Under the pieces are notes generated by a model. The model worked only from the letters and a program-made list of their open reading frames with translations, had not been told where the DNA came from and did not search any database. A stretch of 64,000 bases of DNA from Flavobacteriaceae bacterium (lineage in GTDB: Bacteria; Bacteroidota; Bacteroidia; Flavobacteriales; Flavobacteriaceae): contig PKDU01000009.1 of assembly GCA_002862705.1 (NCBI GenBank), positions 1-64,000 on the forward strand. Reading direction: 5' to 3'. Numbering within the stretch: position 1 is the stretch's first letter; each line of letters opens with the position of its first letter. A program made the translations under genes and the position numbers. This document shows, one piece after another, positions 25,866-36,143 of the stretch.

Positions 25866-28800
25866 TCCTGTTGATAAGGCGCTACAGCTTTTCTAAAAAC
25901 CTTATTGACTTCGGTTACGAGCGCTAAATCTGGCTCTACCATTTGATAACTTTCAACCAATGCTTGGTACCCATTAATTTCATAGGCGATGCTTTCCTTA
26001 TAATAGGCAAGCTCTTCATTTGGCACTTGACTTAATAGCGCAAGCCTGTTTTGATAGACTTGGGCAATGGCATCAAAAAGCAAACGCCCTGATGCTTCCA
26101 TTTCTGCATCAAACAATACAGTAACATAAGGTGCCATGGGTGTGTAGTAATCATAGGCCGAATACAAAGGGGCAAAACTCCTTGAACTTTCAATAAACCC
26201 TTGAATTAGCGTCTTTGCTACCGCAACGTGTTCGGCGGCTACCGTCGCATCTACAACTGTACGATAGCGTTCCATATCTGTTAGTATGATTTCTGCATAA
26301 GCCCGCTGGTTGGCATCTCCAATGGAATTGTAATAGTTTAGTTTGTCACGGTATTTGTCAGCAATTTTTTCAGCCAGAGCACCGGCTTTTTCATTGGCCT
26401 CAGCTTGGTAGTAAGTGGCAACGATTGGCGTTAACAGGCTGTAATACCCAAAATATTCCAATGGCATTTTTTCCATGGCTAAGTCCAAAATAGCTATCGC
26501 TTTTTCAGGCTTGTTTTCTTTGGTTAATTGTTCTGCCAGACGGGTTAAGTTGCTTCTAAAAGAAATGCTGTTTTTACGTGTTTCTGGGTCGTGGTATATT
26601 TGTTCGCTGTCTGCATTTCCCCAATCCCATTTTTGGACAATGTCATACATTTTATCCGCATCAATGCGCCCCATTTGATAAGGATTGATGGGATTTTCGG
26701 GTGTTTTTATGGGTACCAACTTATAAACCAGTCCATCCAATTGTAAATAGTCTTTCATCCAGATGTATTCTTGATCATCATAACTTCCCCCGGTATAATA
26801 TATTGGACGTTTCCAATCGTTGTTATGTAAGATATCTAGCATCATTAAACGGTTTTTGTACAAGCCAGACTTGGGCAAGTCAATGTCGATATAATCCACA
26901 ATTAAATCAGCATCTTCTGGCTTAACCACACCACTCTCTAATACATTTTCTTTGTTGACCGGCACCCTAATTTTATTCGTGGGATAGTACACCATATTAA
27001 GCGTTTGCTCTGGTATTCTAGCTAAATCTACTTCGTACTGTTGTAGCAAATGCTTGTAGCGTGTACGTGGGTTGTCACTGGAAACCCAAGTCATAAAGTC
27101 TCCCAAATCCCAACGCACACTGTCGTTTACCGCCTCAAACTTGATGTAATCACGTGTCCCGTAGGCATATTGTTTATGGCTCAGTTGAGACGGAATGGGA
27201 TTACTTTCGTAAGTTTTGCGCTTTAACTGATCGATATACCAATCGGTCGCCAGCAGTTGCGTATTGATGCTTCGTACATCGGTACGATACCCTTCAATTT
27301 CTTGCGCATACCAAATGGCAAAGGTATCGTTGTCTCCAATGGTAAAGATCATGGCGTCTTTGTCTTCGTCAATAGAATCCAAATAGGCTTTTGCTGTTGA
27401 TTGTGCCGTATATCGATTTGAACGGTCGTGGTCGTCCCAATTTTGAGAGCCCATAAGCACAGGCACTGCCAACAAACAAAGCACAACACTCAAAGGAGCC
27501 GCCACACGAGCTGAAACCACTTTTTTCAGGCTGTCGCCAAGGGCTACTACACCAATTCCAATGCACATGGCAAACACATAAAAAGAACCAACAAGCGCGT
27601 AGTCACGTTCGCGCGGTTCAAAGACACGTTCGTTGAGATATACCTTTAGTGCTAATCCTGTAAAGAGGAAAAACACAAGCAGCACCCAAAATTGCTTTTT
27701 GTCTTGTTGATATAAAAATAAAGCTCCCAGCAAGCCTAAGAACAAGGGCAGCATAAAGTAGGTATTGCGGCCTTTGTTGTTTTTTCCATCTTGGTAGAGG
27801 TTGTTTTGTGGCCCTAGCCTGATGCTGTCCAGCCATGATATGCCGCTGATCCAATTGCCATTAAACGGGTCTAGTTCCCCTTTTTCGTCATTTTGTTTGC
27901 CGGCAAAATTCCACATAAAATAGCGGAAATACATATAATTTATTTGGAAGTCAAACAGATAAGTTAGGTTGTCTACTAAAGAAGGTTTTTCGATGTCAAT
28001 ATAGGCGCCAAATCGCTGTAAAAACTCGTGATACCCTTTTGCATCAACTTCATTGTTGTTAACTCTTGAAATAAAATCATTTATTAAATTAATAAGCTTT
28101 TCTTGGTTTCGGTATTCGGGCTTGATGTCAAAATCAGGTGCGCCGTAATACGTGATGTAGTTTACCGCATTTCCGGAGCTCCACATCCGGGGAAGCAATC
28201 CTGTGTGCTTATTATTGGCATTGATGCGTGCATCTTTCCATGCATTGACGATCTCATAACGCCTTTTCTTTAGGTCTTTTTCATATTTGGGCTTGTCGTC
28301 TCTGTAGGGATCTTTTTCATCCTGCCCCGCATACATGTCCGTATACATTGGGCCATAGAACAAATGGGTTTCGGGATATTGCTCTAGGTTGTAGTAGGCC
28401 AACAATGCCCGCGCATCGGCCGGTGCGTTTTCGTTAATAACGGTATTTGCGTTGGCGCGAATGGGCAGCATAATCCATGAGGAAAATCCGATGAGTATGA
28501 AGGCAATACACCAAAGTCCTGTGTTGAGCTGAACCCATTTTTTTTGCTGGGTGAAGCGCAAGCCCCAAAAGAAAAAAGCAATGATGGATAAACCGGCAAT
28601 GATGGTTCCTGAATTAAACGGCAATCCAAATGAATTGACAAAGAAAACCTCAGCATTTCCAAAATAGGCGAGCGTTAGCGGCAGCAGGAGTTTGAAAACA
28701 AACAGCAATACGGCAACGGAAACCACATTGGCAATTACAAAAGACTTCCAAGAAAAGGTATAGTTTCTAAAATAATACAACATACCAATGGCAGGTACTG

Positions 28801-29383
28801 TAAGTAGCCCCATAAAGTGCACACCAAAAGATAGTCCAATAAGGAATGCAATCATCACCAGCCAACGATCGCCACGCGGCGTGTGCATTATTGCTTCCCA
28901 CCTCAGACCTAGCCAAAACATCACGGAGGTGATAAACATGGCCATGGCATATACTTCTGCTTCAACGGCATTAAACCAAAACGAGTCTGAAAACGCATAG
29001 CTCAATGCACCAACTGCCGCTGCGCCCAGCACCAATATTTCATTTGGTCCTTTTGGCTGTTCGTCTTTAATCACAAAGCGTGTAAGGATGCGTGTAAGCG
29101 ACCAAAACATAAAAAGTATGGTAAAGGCACTGGCCATTACTGACATCATATTTACCCAGAAAGCCACGCTTTCGGGCCCACTGGCAAACGAGGAAAAAAA
29201 GGCACCCATCATCTGAAAAAGGGGTGCGCCAGGGGGATGTCCAACTTGAAGTTTTGCCGATGTAGCAATATATTCACTACAATCCCAGTAACTTGCTGTA
29301 GGTTCAACCGTTAGGTAGTAGGTAGTAAAGGCGATAAAAAATACAAACCAACCTGTTAACGTATTTTTTTTGGTAAAATTCAT
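25862..29383 (-). CDS. DUF2723 family large membrane protein (PMT-like glycosyltransferase fold)
   Basis: From the ATG at 29383 this is 1173 residues; the longer reading from 29431 adds an unlikely 16. The N-terminal half has about a dozen membrane helices with the DUF2723 hallmark near residues 30-60 (TASYWDCSEYIATSAKLQVGHPPGAP), resembling the Asp-containing first loop of protein O-mannosyltransferases. A second membrane block lies about 560-650 (LGLLGALFLYQQDKKQFW; ERDYALVGSFYVFAMCIGIG). The C-terminal half is soluble, with GDNDTFAIWYAQEIEGYRTD and a helical tail of possible TPR character. A role in protein glycosylation is plausible from the family but not shown here. Confidence 0.88.
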   Translation of the reverse strand: MNFTKKNTLTGWFVFFIAFTTYYLTVEPTASYWDCSEYIATSAKLQVGHPPGAPLFQMMGAFFSSFASGPESVAFWVNMMSVMASAFTILFMFWSLTRILTRFVIKDEQPKGPNEILVLGAAAVGALSYAFSDSFWFNAVEAEVYAMAMFITSVMFWLGLRWEAIMHTPRGDRWLVMIAFLIGLSFGVHFMGLLTVPAIGMLYYFRNYTFSWKSFVIANVVSVAVLLFVFKLLLPLTLAYFGNAEVFFVNSFGLPFNSGTIIAGLSIIAFFFWGLRFTQQKKWVQLNTGLWCIAFILIGFSSWIMLPIRANANTVINENAPADARALLAYYNLEQYPETHLFYGPMYTDMYAGQDEKDPYRDDKPKYEKDLKKRRYEIVNAWKDARINANNKHTGLLPRMWSSGNAVNYITYYGAPDFDIKPEYRNQEKLINLINDFISRVNNNEVDAKGYHEFLQRFGAYIDIEKPSLVDNLTYLFDFQINYMYFRYFMWNFAGKQNDEKGELDPFNGNWISGISWLDSIRLGPQNNLYQDGKNNKGRNTYFMLPLFLGLLGALFLYQQDKKQFWVLLVFFLFTGLALKVYLNERVFEPRERDYALVGSFYVFAMCIGIGVVALGDSLKKVVSARVAAPLSVVLCLLAVPVLMGSQNWDDHDRSNRYTAQSTAKAYLDSIDEDKDAMIFTIGDNDTFAIWYAQEIEGYRTDVRSINTQLLATDWYIDQLKRKTYESNPIPSQLSHKQYAYGTRDYIKFEAVNDSVRWDLGDFMTWVSSDNPRTRYKHLLQQYEVDLARIPEQTLNMVYYPTNKIRVPVNKENVLESGVVKPEDADLIVDYIDIDLPKSGLYKNRLMMLDILHNNDWKRPIYYTGGSYDDQEYIWMKDYLQLDGLVYKLVPIKTPENPINPYQMGRIDADKMYDIVQKWDWGNADSEQIYHDPETRKNSISFRSNLTRLAEQLTKENKPEKAIAILDLAMEKMPLEYFGYYSLLTPIVATYYQAEANEKAGALAEKIADKYRDKLNYYNSIGDANQRAYAEIILTDMERYRTVVDATVAAEHVAVAKTLIQGFIESSRSFAPLYSAYDYYTPMAPYVTVLFDAEMEASGRLLFDAIAQVYQNRLALLSQVPNEELAYYKESIAYEINGYQALVESYQMVEPDLALVTEVNKVFRKAVAPYQQD

Positions 29384-29448
29384 AGGTCTCGTAAAGAGCA
29401 CTAAAGTACAATATCTGCTAAAACTTGACATAAGATTTTTTTAAACTA

Positions 29449-29479
29449 TTGGCGCAACAAAAACTTTGTGCTATTTTTG
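29449..29479 (+). promoter_or_regulatory. Promoter of tRNA-Gln
   Basis: TTG (29449-29451), 20 nt, then TATTTTTG (29472-29479) fits the consensus well. It lies about 65 nt before the mature tRNA. The 29432-29818 gap holds this promoter, the tRNA, its terminator and the rimP -7 box, and nothing else I can recognise. Confidence 0.65.
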
Positions 29480-29546
29480 CCAACCGTCTATGTGTAGTAC
29501 AACGTTTTAAGTATTGCGTCTGTTATATAAATGGAGTTTGATATAT

Positions 29547-29619
29547 TGGCCTATGGTGTAACTGGCAACACGTCTGATTTTGGTTCAGAAGAGTCTAGGT
29601 TCGAGCCCTAGTAGGCCAA
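29547..29619 (+). tRNA. tRNA-Gln (anticodon TTG)
   Basis: A complete 73-nt cloverleaf. The acceptor stem is TGGCCTA/TAGGCCA and the D stem GTGT/ACAC. The anticodon stem TCTGA/TCAGA carries loop TTTTGGT (anticodon TTG, reads CAA). The T arm is CTAGG/CCTAG with loop TTCGAGC. The discriminator base is A. The 3' CCA is not encoded. Confidence 0.95.
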
Positions 29620-29623
29620 CAAC

Positions 29624-29653
29624 AAAACCCCGCTCATTTGAGTGGGGTTTTTT
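29624..29653 (+). terminator. Rho-independent terminator of tRNA-Gln
   Basis: CCCCGCTC ATTT GAGTGGGG forms an 8-bp stem (one G-T pair), preceded by AAAA and followed by a run of six T. Confidence 0.88.
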
Positions 29654-29761
29654 ATGCAACCTTTCTTTTTGTACAAGTGCTAATGAACTCAAATATTAGC
29701 AGGCAAACGACACAATAATTTTGAAGATTTTTGTCAGTGGTATTAAATCCAATTTTATTGC

Positions 29762-29769
29762 TATATTTG
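29762..29769 (+). promoter_or_regulatory. -7 box of the rimP-nusA-infB operon
   Basis: TATATTTG is an exact TAnnTTTG match, 49 nt before the rimP ATG. The nearest TTG upstream (29731) is 28 nt away, which is too far to be a standard -33 element. Confidence 0.45.
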
Positions 29770-29818
29770 CGTCGTTTAACGGGATAGTGGTAGGGGACAT
29801 TGTCCTCTTTTTTATTTT

Positions 29819-30292
29819 ATGGATTTTAATAAACGCGTACACGAATTACTCAACGAAGCCTTGGCCGAGCAGCCCACTTTATTTTTAGTGGACATAAGCA
29901 TCGACCTAGCTTTGCACATCCGTGTTGTACTTGATGGCGACACTGGGGTAACCCTTGAGCAGTGCATGCAAGTGAGTCGCCATATTGAGCACAACTTAGA
30001 TAGAGAAGAGCACGACTTTTCACTTGAAGTAGGTTCTGCAGGTGCTGCCGCACCGCTGATGCAACCGCGACAGTACAAAAAACACCTAGGCCGTATCTTG
30101 AAAATCATCACCAACAGCGATGAAGAGCTAAAAGGAACCCTAACAGCTACAGACGATCAAATGATTGCGCTGCAGTGGAAAGCACGTGAACCAAAACCCG
30201 TTGGCAAAGGAAAACACACGGTAACTAAGGACGCTAAAGTGTCCTATACTGAAATTAAAAAAGCAATCGTTCAAATTCAATTTAACAAGTAA
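29819..30292 (+). CDS. rimP: Ribosome maturation factor RimP
   Basis: Needed for 30S subunit maturation. A 157-residue protein with the N-terminal alpha/beta domain (VTLEQCMQVSRHIEHNLDRE, then FSLEVGSAGAAAPLMQPRQYKKHLGR; compare the EVSSPGLDRPL region of other RimP) and a C-terminal SH3-like domain. The classic rimP-nusA-infB order follows, with only 1 bp to nusA. Confidence 0.93.
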   Translation: MDFNKRVHELLNEALAEQPTLFLVDISIDLALHIRVVLDGDTGVTLEQCMQVSRHIEHNLDREEHDFSLEVGSAGAAAPLMQPRQYKKHLGRILKIITNSDEELKGTLTATDDQMIALQWKAREPKPVGKGKHTVTKDAKVSYTEIKKAIVQIQFNK

Positions 30293-30293
30293 T

Positions 30294-31529
30294 ATGGAAA
30301 ATCTCGCCCTTATAGAGTCGTTTTCGGAGTTTAAAGACGAAAAGTTCATCGACCGAGTAACGTTAATGTCAATCCTTGAAGAAGTGTTTCGCAACACCTT
30401 GAAAAAGAAATACGGAACAGATGACAATTTTGATATTATTATCAACCCAGACAAAGGGGATTTGGAAATATGGCGTAACCGCATTGTTGTGGAAAATGGC
30501 GAAGTAGAAGATCCCAATGAGGAAATAGAACTTTCAGAAGCACAAAAAATTGAGCCCGATTTTGAAGTGGGTGAAGATGTTTCAGAAGAAGTAAAATTAG
30601 CCGACCTGGGGAGACGCTCTGTTTTGGCACTACGTCAAAACTTGGTGGCACGTATTCACGAGCACGACAACACCATCATCTACAAGCAATTCATTGACCT
30701 TGTTGGTGAAATCTACACAGCGGAGGTACACCACATACGCAACCGCGTAGTGATTCTGCTTGATGATGAAGGAAACGAAATCATTCTGCCTAAAGACCGA
30801 CAAATTCCATCTGACTTTTATAGAAAAGGAGACAATGTTCGCGGAATTATTGAAAGCGTAGAACTTAAAGGAACCAAACCAAGTATTATTATGTCGCGTA
30901 CGGCACCAAGGTTCTTGGAAAAATTATTTGAACAAGAGATTCCTGAAGTATTTGATGGCTTGATTACCATCAAAAAGGCCGTTCGCGTCCCTGGAGAAAA
31001 AGCCAAAGTGGCTGTTGATTCGTATGACGACCGCATCGATCCAGTTGGTGCTTGTGTGGGCATGAAAGGTTCTCGTATCCACGGCATCGTACGTGAATTG
31101 GGAAATGAAAATATTGATGTGATTAACTACACCAACAACACCCAACTTCTAATAACAAGATCTTTAAGTCCCGCTAAAGTCACTTCGGTCAAAATAGATG
31201 AAGAGACCAAGCGTGTTGAGGTGATGATGGACCCAAGCGAAGTTTCCAAAGCCATCGGACGTGGAGGATTTAATATCCGCCTTGCCGGGCAACTTACGGG
31301 CTACGAAATTGACGTGTACCGTGAGGGCATGGAAGAAGATGTTGAGTTAACTGAGTTTTCTGATGAAATTGAAGCTTGGATTATAGCGGAATTCAAAAAG
31401 GCAGGATTAGATACTGCTAAAAGTGTATTAGAAGAGGATGTAGAAGATTTGATAAAACGTACCGATTTGGAAGAAGAAACCATTTCAGATGTGCGAAAAA
31501 TATTAAGCGCAGAATTTTCTAACGAATAA
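30294..31529 (+). CDS. nusA: Transcription termination/antitermination factor NusA
   Basis: A 411-residue NusA with the N-terminal RNA-polymerase-binding domain ([24 protein letters not shown]). An S1 domain lies at about 130-200. Two KH domains follow, with [24 protein letters not shown] and later [19 protein letters not shown]. The short acidic C-terminus lacks the duplicated acidic repeats found in E. coli, as is usual in Bacteroidota. It lies between rimP and infB. Confidence 0.97.
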   Translation: MENLALIESFSEFKDEKFIDRVTLMSILEEVFRNTLKKKYGTDDNFDIIINPDKGDLEIWRNRIVVENGEVEDPNEEIELSEAQKIEPDFEVGEDVSEEVKLADLGRRSVLALRQNLVARIHEHDNTIIYKQFIDLVGEIYTAEVHHIRNRVVILLDDEGNEIILPKDRQIPSDFYRKGDNVRGIIESVELKGTKPSIIMSRTAPRFLEKLFEQEIPEVFDGLITIKKAVRVPGEKAKVAVDSYDDRIDPVGACVGMKGSRIHGIVRELGNENIDVINYTNNTQLLITRSLSPAKVTSVKIDEETKRVEVMMDPSEVSKAIGRGGFNIRLAGQLTGYEIDVYREGMEEDVELTEFSDEIEAWIIAEFKKAGLDTAKSVLEEDVEDLIKRTDLEEETISDVRKILSAEFSNE

Positions 31530-31547
31530 CCAAAGCAAGCAATTTTT

Positions 31548-31555
31548 TATTTTTG
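31548..31555 (+). promoter_or_regulatory. Possible internal -7 box ahead of infB
   Basis: TATTTTTG matches TAnnTTTG, 17 nt before the infB ATG, with no TTG at the expected -33 position. It may give extra infB transcription within the operon. Confidence 0.3.
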
Positions 31556-31572
31556 ATTGCGCAAAAGATTAT

Positions 31573-34269
31573 ATGGCAGATTTAAAAACAATTCGAATTA
31601 ACAAAGTACTCCGCGAGCTAAACATCTCGTTGGACCGTGCAGTGGATCACCTATCCGAAAAAGGATTCTCAGTGGAAGCGCGCCCAACAGCCAAAATTTC
31701 GCAGCAAGAGTATGAACTTCTTTTAGCTGCATTCCAAACGGATCGCTCTAAAAAAGAAGCTTCTCACGAAGTATTCGAAGAGAAACGCAAAGAAAAAGAA
31801 GCCATTCGCGAACAGGCACAAAAAGAAGAAGCGCCCACCCCCGAGCTTTCTAAGCCAACAAACGTAGTCAAGGCACAAGCAAATTTGAGCGGCTTAAAAC
31901 CCCTAGGTAAAATTGACTTAAACCCAAATCCAAAAAAGCCTGCTGAAGCGCCCAAAGCATCAGAGCCTAAAGAAACAGCACCAACACCAAAAGAAACAGC
32001 TGTACTAAAAGCAGAAAAACCCACCGATGCTGATAAACCTACCGCGGTAGATAAACCTGCCGAGGCTGTGCCAACTGCCAACGCTAAAGCGGAAGCACCT
32101 GCAAAAACAGCAACGCCTGCAGAACCAACGGCTGAAAACTCTGGAAAGATTGAAACCCAATACAAAAAGTTAAGTGGTTTAAAATCAGCTGGGGATAAAA
32201 TTGATTTATCAAAATTCAAAAAACCCGCACCAAAGAATCCTGCTGATAGCGATAGCAACAAGCGTCGCAGAAAACGTATTACGAAAGACACAGGTCCTGG
32301 AAACCGCAAGCCCAACAATCGCGGCAATAAACAACAGCGACCAGCGGTGGCTAAAGAAGAGCCGACAGAAGAAGAAATCCAAAAGCAAATTCGCGAAACG
32401 CTCGAAAAGCTGCAGGGAAAGACTTCCAAGTCAAAAGGAGCTAAGTACCGTCGTGAAAAACGAGACTCCCACCGTCAAAAATCGGAGGAAGTAGAAGCGT
32501 TACAAGAAGCGGAAAGCAAAATCCTTAAGGTTACCGAGTTTGTAACTGTGGGAGAAGTGGCAACCATGATGGATATCAGTTCCACACAAATTATATCGGC
32601 ATGTATGTCGCTAGGTATCATGGTTACCATGAACCAGCGCTTGGATGCAGAAACACTTTCTGTTGTTGCCGAAGAATTTGGTTTTGAAGTGGAATTTGTA
32701 ACGGCTGACATTGAAGAAGCCGTTGAAGTAGTCGAAGATAAACCCGAGGACTTAAAACACCGCGCACCCATAGTTACGGTTATGGGACACGTTGATCACG
32801 GAAAAACATCTCTCTTAGATTATGTGCGAAATGCAAATGTAATTCAAGGAGAGTCTGGGGGTATCACGCAGCACATTGGTGCGTATAGTGTGAAAGTGAA
32901 AAACGGACAAACCATTACCTTTTTAGACACACCTGGCCACGAGGCATTTACTGCCATGCGAGCGCGTGGAACACAAGTAACCGACTTGGTTATTATTGTG
33001 GTGGCTGCCGATGACGACATTAAACCACAAACCAAAGAGGCCATCAGTCACGCACAAGCGGCTTCGGTTCCCATAGTATTTGCCATTAACAAAATGGACT
33101 TGCCAACGGCCAACCCTGATAAAATCAAGGAAAACTTAGCCGGAATGAATTTATTGGTCGAAGATTGGGGTGGAAAAATTCAATCCCAAGACATCTCTGC
33201 TAAGACAGGCCAAGGCGTTGAAGAGCTTTTAGAAAAAGTTTTGTTAGAAGCAGAGTTATTGGAGCTAAAAGCAAACCCAAACAAGGCTGCTCAAGGTTCT
33301 GTAGTTGAAGCATTTTTAGATAAGGGTAGAGGATATATTTCTACTTTATTGGTACAATCTGGCACATTGCGTATTGGAGACTATATTTTAGCTGGACGTC
33401 ACAGCGGTAAAGTAAAAGCCATGCAGAATGAGCATGGCATGGAAATTAAAGAAGCTGGTCCGTCTACGCCTGTTTCCATTTTAGGACTTGACGGCGCACC
33501 GCAAGCAGGTGACCGCTTCAATATTTATGGCGACGAAAGAGAAGCCAAGCAAATTGCCGCAAAACGCACCCAATTGGTGCGCGAGCAGTCGGTAAGAACG
33601 CAACGCCACATTACGCTGGATGAAATTGGAAGACGTATTGCACTGGGTGATTTTAAAGAATTGAATATTATTCTGAAAGGAGACGTAGATGGTTCTGTCG
33701 AAGCCTTAACGGACTCGTTCCAAAAGCTTTCTAACGAAGAAATTCAAGTTAACATCATCCACAAAGGCGTTGGCGCCATAACGGAATCAGATGTATTGTT
33801 GGCTTCGGCTTCCGATGCGATTGTTATCGGCTTTAATGTACGTCCTATGGGAACGGCACGTCAATTGGCCGAGAAAGAGGAAATCGATATTCGAAGTTAC
33901 TCCATTATTTACGACGCCATCAATGATCTTAAAGATGCGATGGAAGGCATGCTTTCACCCGAGTTTAAAGAAGAGATCAGGGGTAATGCTGAAATCAGGG
34001 AAACCTTTAAAATATCAAAAGTGGGTACCATTGCCGGTTGTATGGTTACAGACGGTAAAATTATCCGCAACTCAGGTATTCGTATTATCCGTGAAGGGGT
34101 TGTTGTTTTCACGGGCGAATTGGAATCTCTCAAGCGTTTTAAAGACGATGTGAAAGAGGTTACCAAAGGCTACGATTGTGGACTGCAAATCAAAGGATTT
34201 AACGATATCAAAGAAGGCGATGTTGTGGAGTGCTACGAAGAGGTAGCCATCAAAAAAACGCTTAAATAA
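31573..34269 (+). CDS. infB: Translation initiation factor IF-2
   Basis: Delivers initiator tRNA to the 30S subunit. The 898-residue protein has an N-terminal IF2_N domain ([21 protein letters not shown]). A low-complexity Ala/Pro/Lys/Glu region follows at about 70-300, then a second IF2_N domain near 315-375. The GTPase has G1 at about residue 405 ([12 protein letters not shown]), G3 DTPGHEAF and G4 NKMD. Domains II, III ([18 protein letters not shown]) and IV end at KKTLK. Third gene of the rimP operon. Its stop is 1 bp from the convergent SPOR gene stop. Confidence 0.98.
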   Translation: MADLKTIRINKVLRELNISLDRAVDHLSEKGFSVEARPTAKISQQEYELLLAAFQTDRSKKEASHEVFEEKRKEKEAIREQAQKEEAPTPELSKPTNVVKAQANLSGLKPLGKIDLNPNPKKPAEAPKASEPKETAPTPKETAVLKAEKPTDADKPTAVDKPAEAVPTANAKAEAPAKTATPAEPTAENSGKIETQYKKLSGLKSAGDKIDLSKFKKPAPKNPADSDSNKRRRKRITKDTGPGNRKPNNRGNKQQRPAVAKEEPTEEEIQKQIRETLEKLQGKTSKSKGAKYRREKRDSHRQKSEEVEALQEAESKILKVTEFVTVGEVATMMDISSTQIISACMSLGIMVTMNQRLDAETLSVVAEEFGFEVEFVTADIEEAVEVVEDKPEDLKHRAPIVTVMGHVDHGKTSLLDYVRNANVIQGESGGITQHIGAYSVKVKNGQTITFLDTPGHEAFTAMRARGTQVTDLVIIVVAADDDIKPQTKEAISHAQAASVPIVFAINKMDLPTANPDKIKENLAGMNLLVEDWGGKIQSQDISAKTGQGVEELLEKVLLEAELLELKANPNKAAQGSVVEAFLDKGRGYISTLLVQSGTLRIGDYILAGRHSGKVKAMQNEHGMEIKEAGPSTPVSILGLDGAPQAGDRFNIYGDEREAKQIAAKRTQLVREQSVRTQRHITLDEIGRRIALGDFKELNIILKGDVDGSVEALTDSFQKLSNEEIQVNIIHKGVGAITESDVLLASASDAIVIGFNVRPMGTARQLAEKEEIDIRSYSIIYDAINDLKDAMEGMLSPEFKEEIRGNAEIRETFKISKVGTIAGCMVTDGKIIRNSGIRIIREGVVVFTGELESLKRFKDDVKEVTKGYDCGLQIKGFNDIKEGDVVECYEEVAIKKTLK

Positions 34270-34270
34270 C

Positions 34271-34642
34271 CTAAGGCTTTAGTACAAAAGCCGAGCGAAA
34301 TCTCTGTTTCACCTTTTCTAATTCTGCCAAAGCTTCCCGCTCAGTGGCAAAATTCCCTGCGCGTATTTTGTAGTTGGGTGTTTCGTGAATCAGCTGTGCA
34401 ATCATGTTTGGAAATAAGGTTTCAAACCGTTCTAACGCTGCTGTAGTTTCCTCAAAATTGCCATAAAATACTTGAATGGTAAATTGCTTCTTGGCTGCAT
34501 TCAAACGGTCTAAGGCTATTTTTTTCTGAAGTAAGCTGTCTAATTTCTGTGGTGCACGTAATTGCGTTTGTGCTTGCTGTCCCATTACGTAGCAACAGTT
34601 TATCAAAACACAAAAAATAAAACAGCAAGTTTGTTGGCGCAT
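34271..34642 (-). CDS. SPOR-domain exported protein
   Basis: From the ATG at 34642 this is 123 residues, with a hydrophobic N-terminal signal (TCCFIFCVLINCCYVMG). A C-terminal SPOR-like domain follows (FTIQVFYGNFEETTAALERF, then NYKIRAGNFATEREALAELEKVKQRF), a fold that binds septal peptidoglycan lacking stem peptides. An exact -7 box on the minus strand (CAAAAATA at 34661-34668) overlaps the longer possible N-terminus, which supports this start. Probably periplasmic; its exact role is unknown. Confidence 0.85.
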   Translation of the reverse strand: MRQQTCCFIFCVLINCCYVMGQQAQTQLRAPQKLDSLLQKKIALDRLNAAKKQFTIQVFYGNFEETTAALERFETLFPNMIAQLIHETPNYKIRAGNFATEREALAELEKVKQRFRSAFVLKP

Positions 34643-34660
34643 GTTGTTTTTCTTTGAAGG

Positions 34661-34668
34661 CAAAAATA
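34661..34668 (-). promoter_or_regulatory. -7 box of the SPOR-domain gene
   Basis: TATTTTTG on the minus strand, 18 nt before the ATG at 34642. No TTG is at the usual distance upstream. Confidence 0.4.
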
Positions 34669-34814
34669 CACCATATTTGAATTAGTTTTTGTTAAAAAGA
34701 CGCTAAACATATTTTTCGCATATCATTGATATACAGCTATTTAACATATTATTTAGACAAAATATAAATTAAAACTTTGACAGCTATCTAGTTTTTAAAA
34801 TGGGGGCTGTGTCG

Positions 34815-34822
34815 TAATTTTG
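34815..34822 (+). promoter_or_regulatory. -7 box of the act-cox operon
   Basis: TAATTTTG matches TAnnTTTG, 45 nt before the actA ATG, in a 200-bp AT-rich gap. No well-placed TTG is seen; a TTGACA at 34777 is too far upstream. As the only promoter-like site ahead of eight tightly packed genes, it is the best candidate for the operon promoter. Confidence 0.45.
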
Positions 34823-34867
34823 CTGATAGATTCATTAAAGTGTGAATTAACCAACAACTAACCTCGT

Positions 34868-36133
34868 ATGTTCAAGGACAGCTTTCTAGCTCACCTTCCA
34901 TTACTGCTCCTAACGCTCTGCTTCAGCTTCGCTGTAAATGCCCAAGAGCCTGATATCCAAAAAGGAAAGTCTTTATTTAACGCGAATTGTGCTGCTTGTC
35001 ACAAACTCAAAAAACGCGCTGTGGGCCCTGCCTTAGCAGGCGTATCTGCCAAGTATGACAAAGAATGGCTTTACACTTGGATTAAGAATTCGACTGCCAT
35101 GGTAAAGTCTGGCGATGCCCAAGCGGTTGCCATTTATGAAGAGTACAATGGTTCTGTCATGACCTCGTTTCCACAACTTTCTAACGAGGACATTGATAAT
35201 ATCTTAGCGTACACCGACTACACACCTCCCGCACCAGCTGCTCCTGCCATGACTGCTGCCGCTCCTGCCGAGTCAGGTGGTGGCTTTACAAACGATTTGA
35301 TCTTAGCGGTGCTGATGTTGGTTTTGGCTGCTTTGGTAACCATGTTGTTTTTGGTCAACAAAACACTAAATAAAATCGCAGCGGCTAACGGCGTTGAAAT
35401 TATTAAGAAACAAAAAACAAACCGTACACCACTGTGGAAAGCCTATGCGCAAAACCCATTCTTGGTGTTTGTTACGGTTGTATTCCTATTGCTTTCAAGC
35501 GCATATGTTGGATACAGCTATCTGATGCAAGTGGGTATCGACCAAGGGTATATGCCCATTCAACCGATTCATTATTCTCACAAAATTCACTCAGGAGACA
35601 ACCAAATTGAGTGTAAATATTGCCATTCTTCTGCGCGCGTTTCCAAGCATTCTGGTATACCGTCGCTCAACGTGTGCATGAACTGTCACATGAACATTGC
35701 TGAATACAACGGAGAAGAAGATTTAGAAAAAGGATACACTAAAGAATTTTACACCAACGAAATCAAAAAGCTTTACAAAGCTGTAGGTTGGGATGAGTCT
35801 ACGCAAAGCTATACAGGAGAAACAGAACCTGTGAAGTGGGTACGTATTCACAATCTGCCAGACTTTGTGTATTTTAATCACGCACAACACGTTTCTGTTG
35901 CAGGTATCGAATGTCAGAAATGTCACGGCCCTGTTGAAGAAATGGAAATCATGTACCAGCATTCATCGCTTACCATGGGATGGTGTATCAACTGTCACCG
36001 TGAGACTAACGTAAATGTGAAAGACAATGGTTATTATACCAAGATTCATGAGGAATTGTCAAAAAAATACGGAGTAGATAAACTAACCGCTGCCCAGATG
36101 GGTGGATTGGAGTGTGGAAAGTGTCACTATTAA
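34868..36133 (+). CDS. actA: Alternative complex III subunit ActA: pentaheme cytochrome with fused monoheme domain
   Basis: Multiheme c-type cytochrome that carries electrons within quinol:electron-acceptor oxidoreductase ACIII. A signal peptide (LLLLTLCFSFAVNAQ) leads to a monoheme cytochrome c domain with CAACH at residues 41-45. An Ala/Pro linker and two membrane helices (about 138-160 and 193-215) follow. The pentaheme module then shows five CxxCH sites: CKYCH, CMNCH, CQKCH, CINCH and CGKCH, the last at the extreme C-terminus. That gives six heme sites in total. First gene of the act cluster. Confidence 0.93.
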   Translation: MFKDSFLAHLPLLLLTLCFSFAVNAQEPDIQKGKSLFNANCAACHKLKKRAVGPALAGVSAKYDKEWLYTWIKNSTAMVKSGDAQAVAIYEEYNGSVMTSFPQLSNEDIDNILAYTDYTPPAPAAPAMTAAAPAESGGGFTNDLILAVLMLVLAALVTMLFLVNKTLNKIAAANGVEIIKKQKTNRTPLWKAYAQNPFLVFVTVVFLLLSSAYVGYSYLMQVGIDQGYMPIQPIHYSHKIHSGDNQIECKYCHSSARVSKHSGIPSLNVCMNCHMNIAEYNGEEDLEKGYTKEFYTNEIKKLYKAVGWDESTQSYTGETEPVKWVRIHNLPDFVYFNHAQHVSVAGIECQKCHGPVEEMEIMYQHSSLTMGWCINCHRETNVNVKDNGYYTKIHEELSKKYGVDKLTAAQMGGLECGKCHY

Positions 36134-36143
36134 GAAATTATAT

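Noticed and set aside
31764-32429. Long antisense open frame (221 codons) opposite the infB N-terminal region
   Set aside because: It mirrors the Ala/Pro/Lys-rich low-complexity part of IF-2 and encodes a repetitive Ser/Ala/Gly/Phe sequence with no domain or start signal. infB itself is certain.
34275-34292. GGCTTT/AAAGCC hairpin as a terminator between infB and the SPOR gene
   Set aside because: It lies inside the end of the SPOR coding sequence and has no U-run on either side, so support is too weak.
34777-34800. TTGACA as a sigma-70-type -35 element for the act operon
   Set aside because: No matching -10 at 16-18 nt; Bacteroidota primary promoters use a different pattern, and the -7 box at 34815 is too far for pairing.
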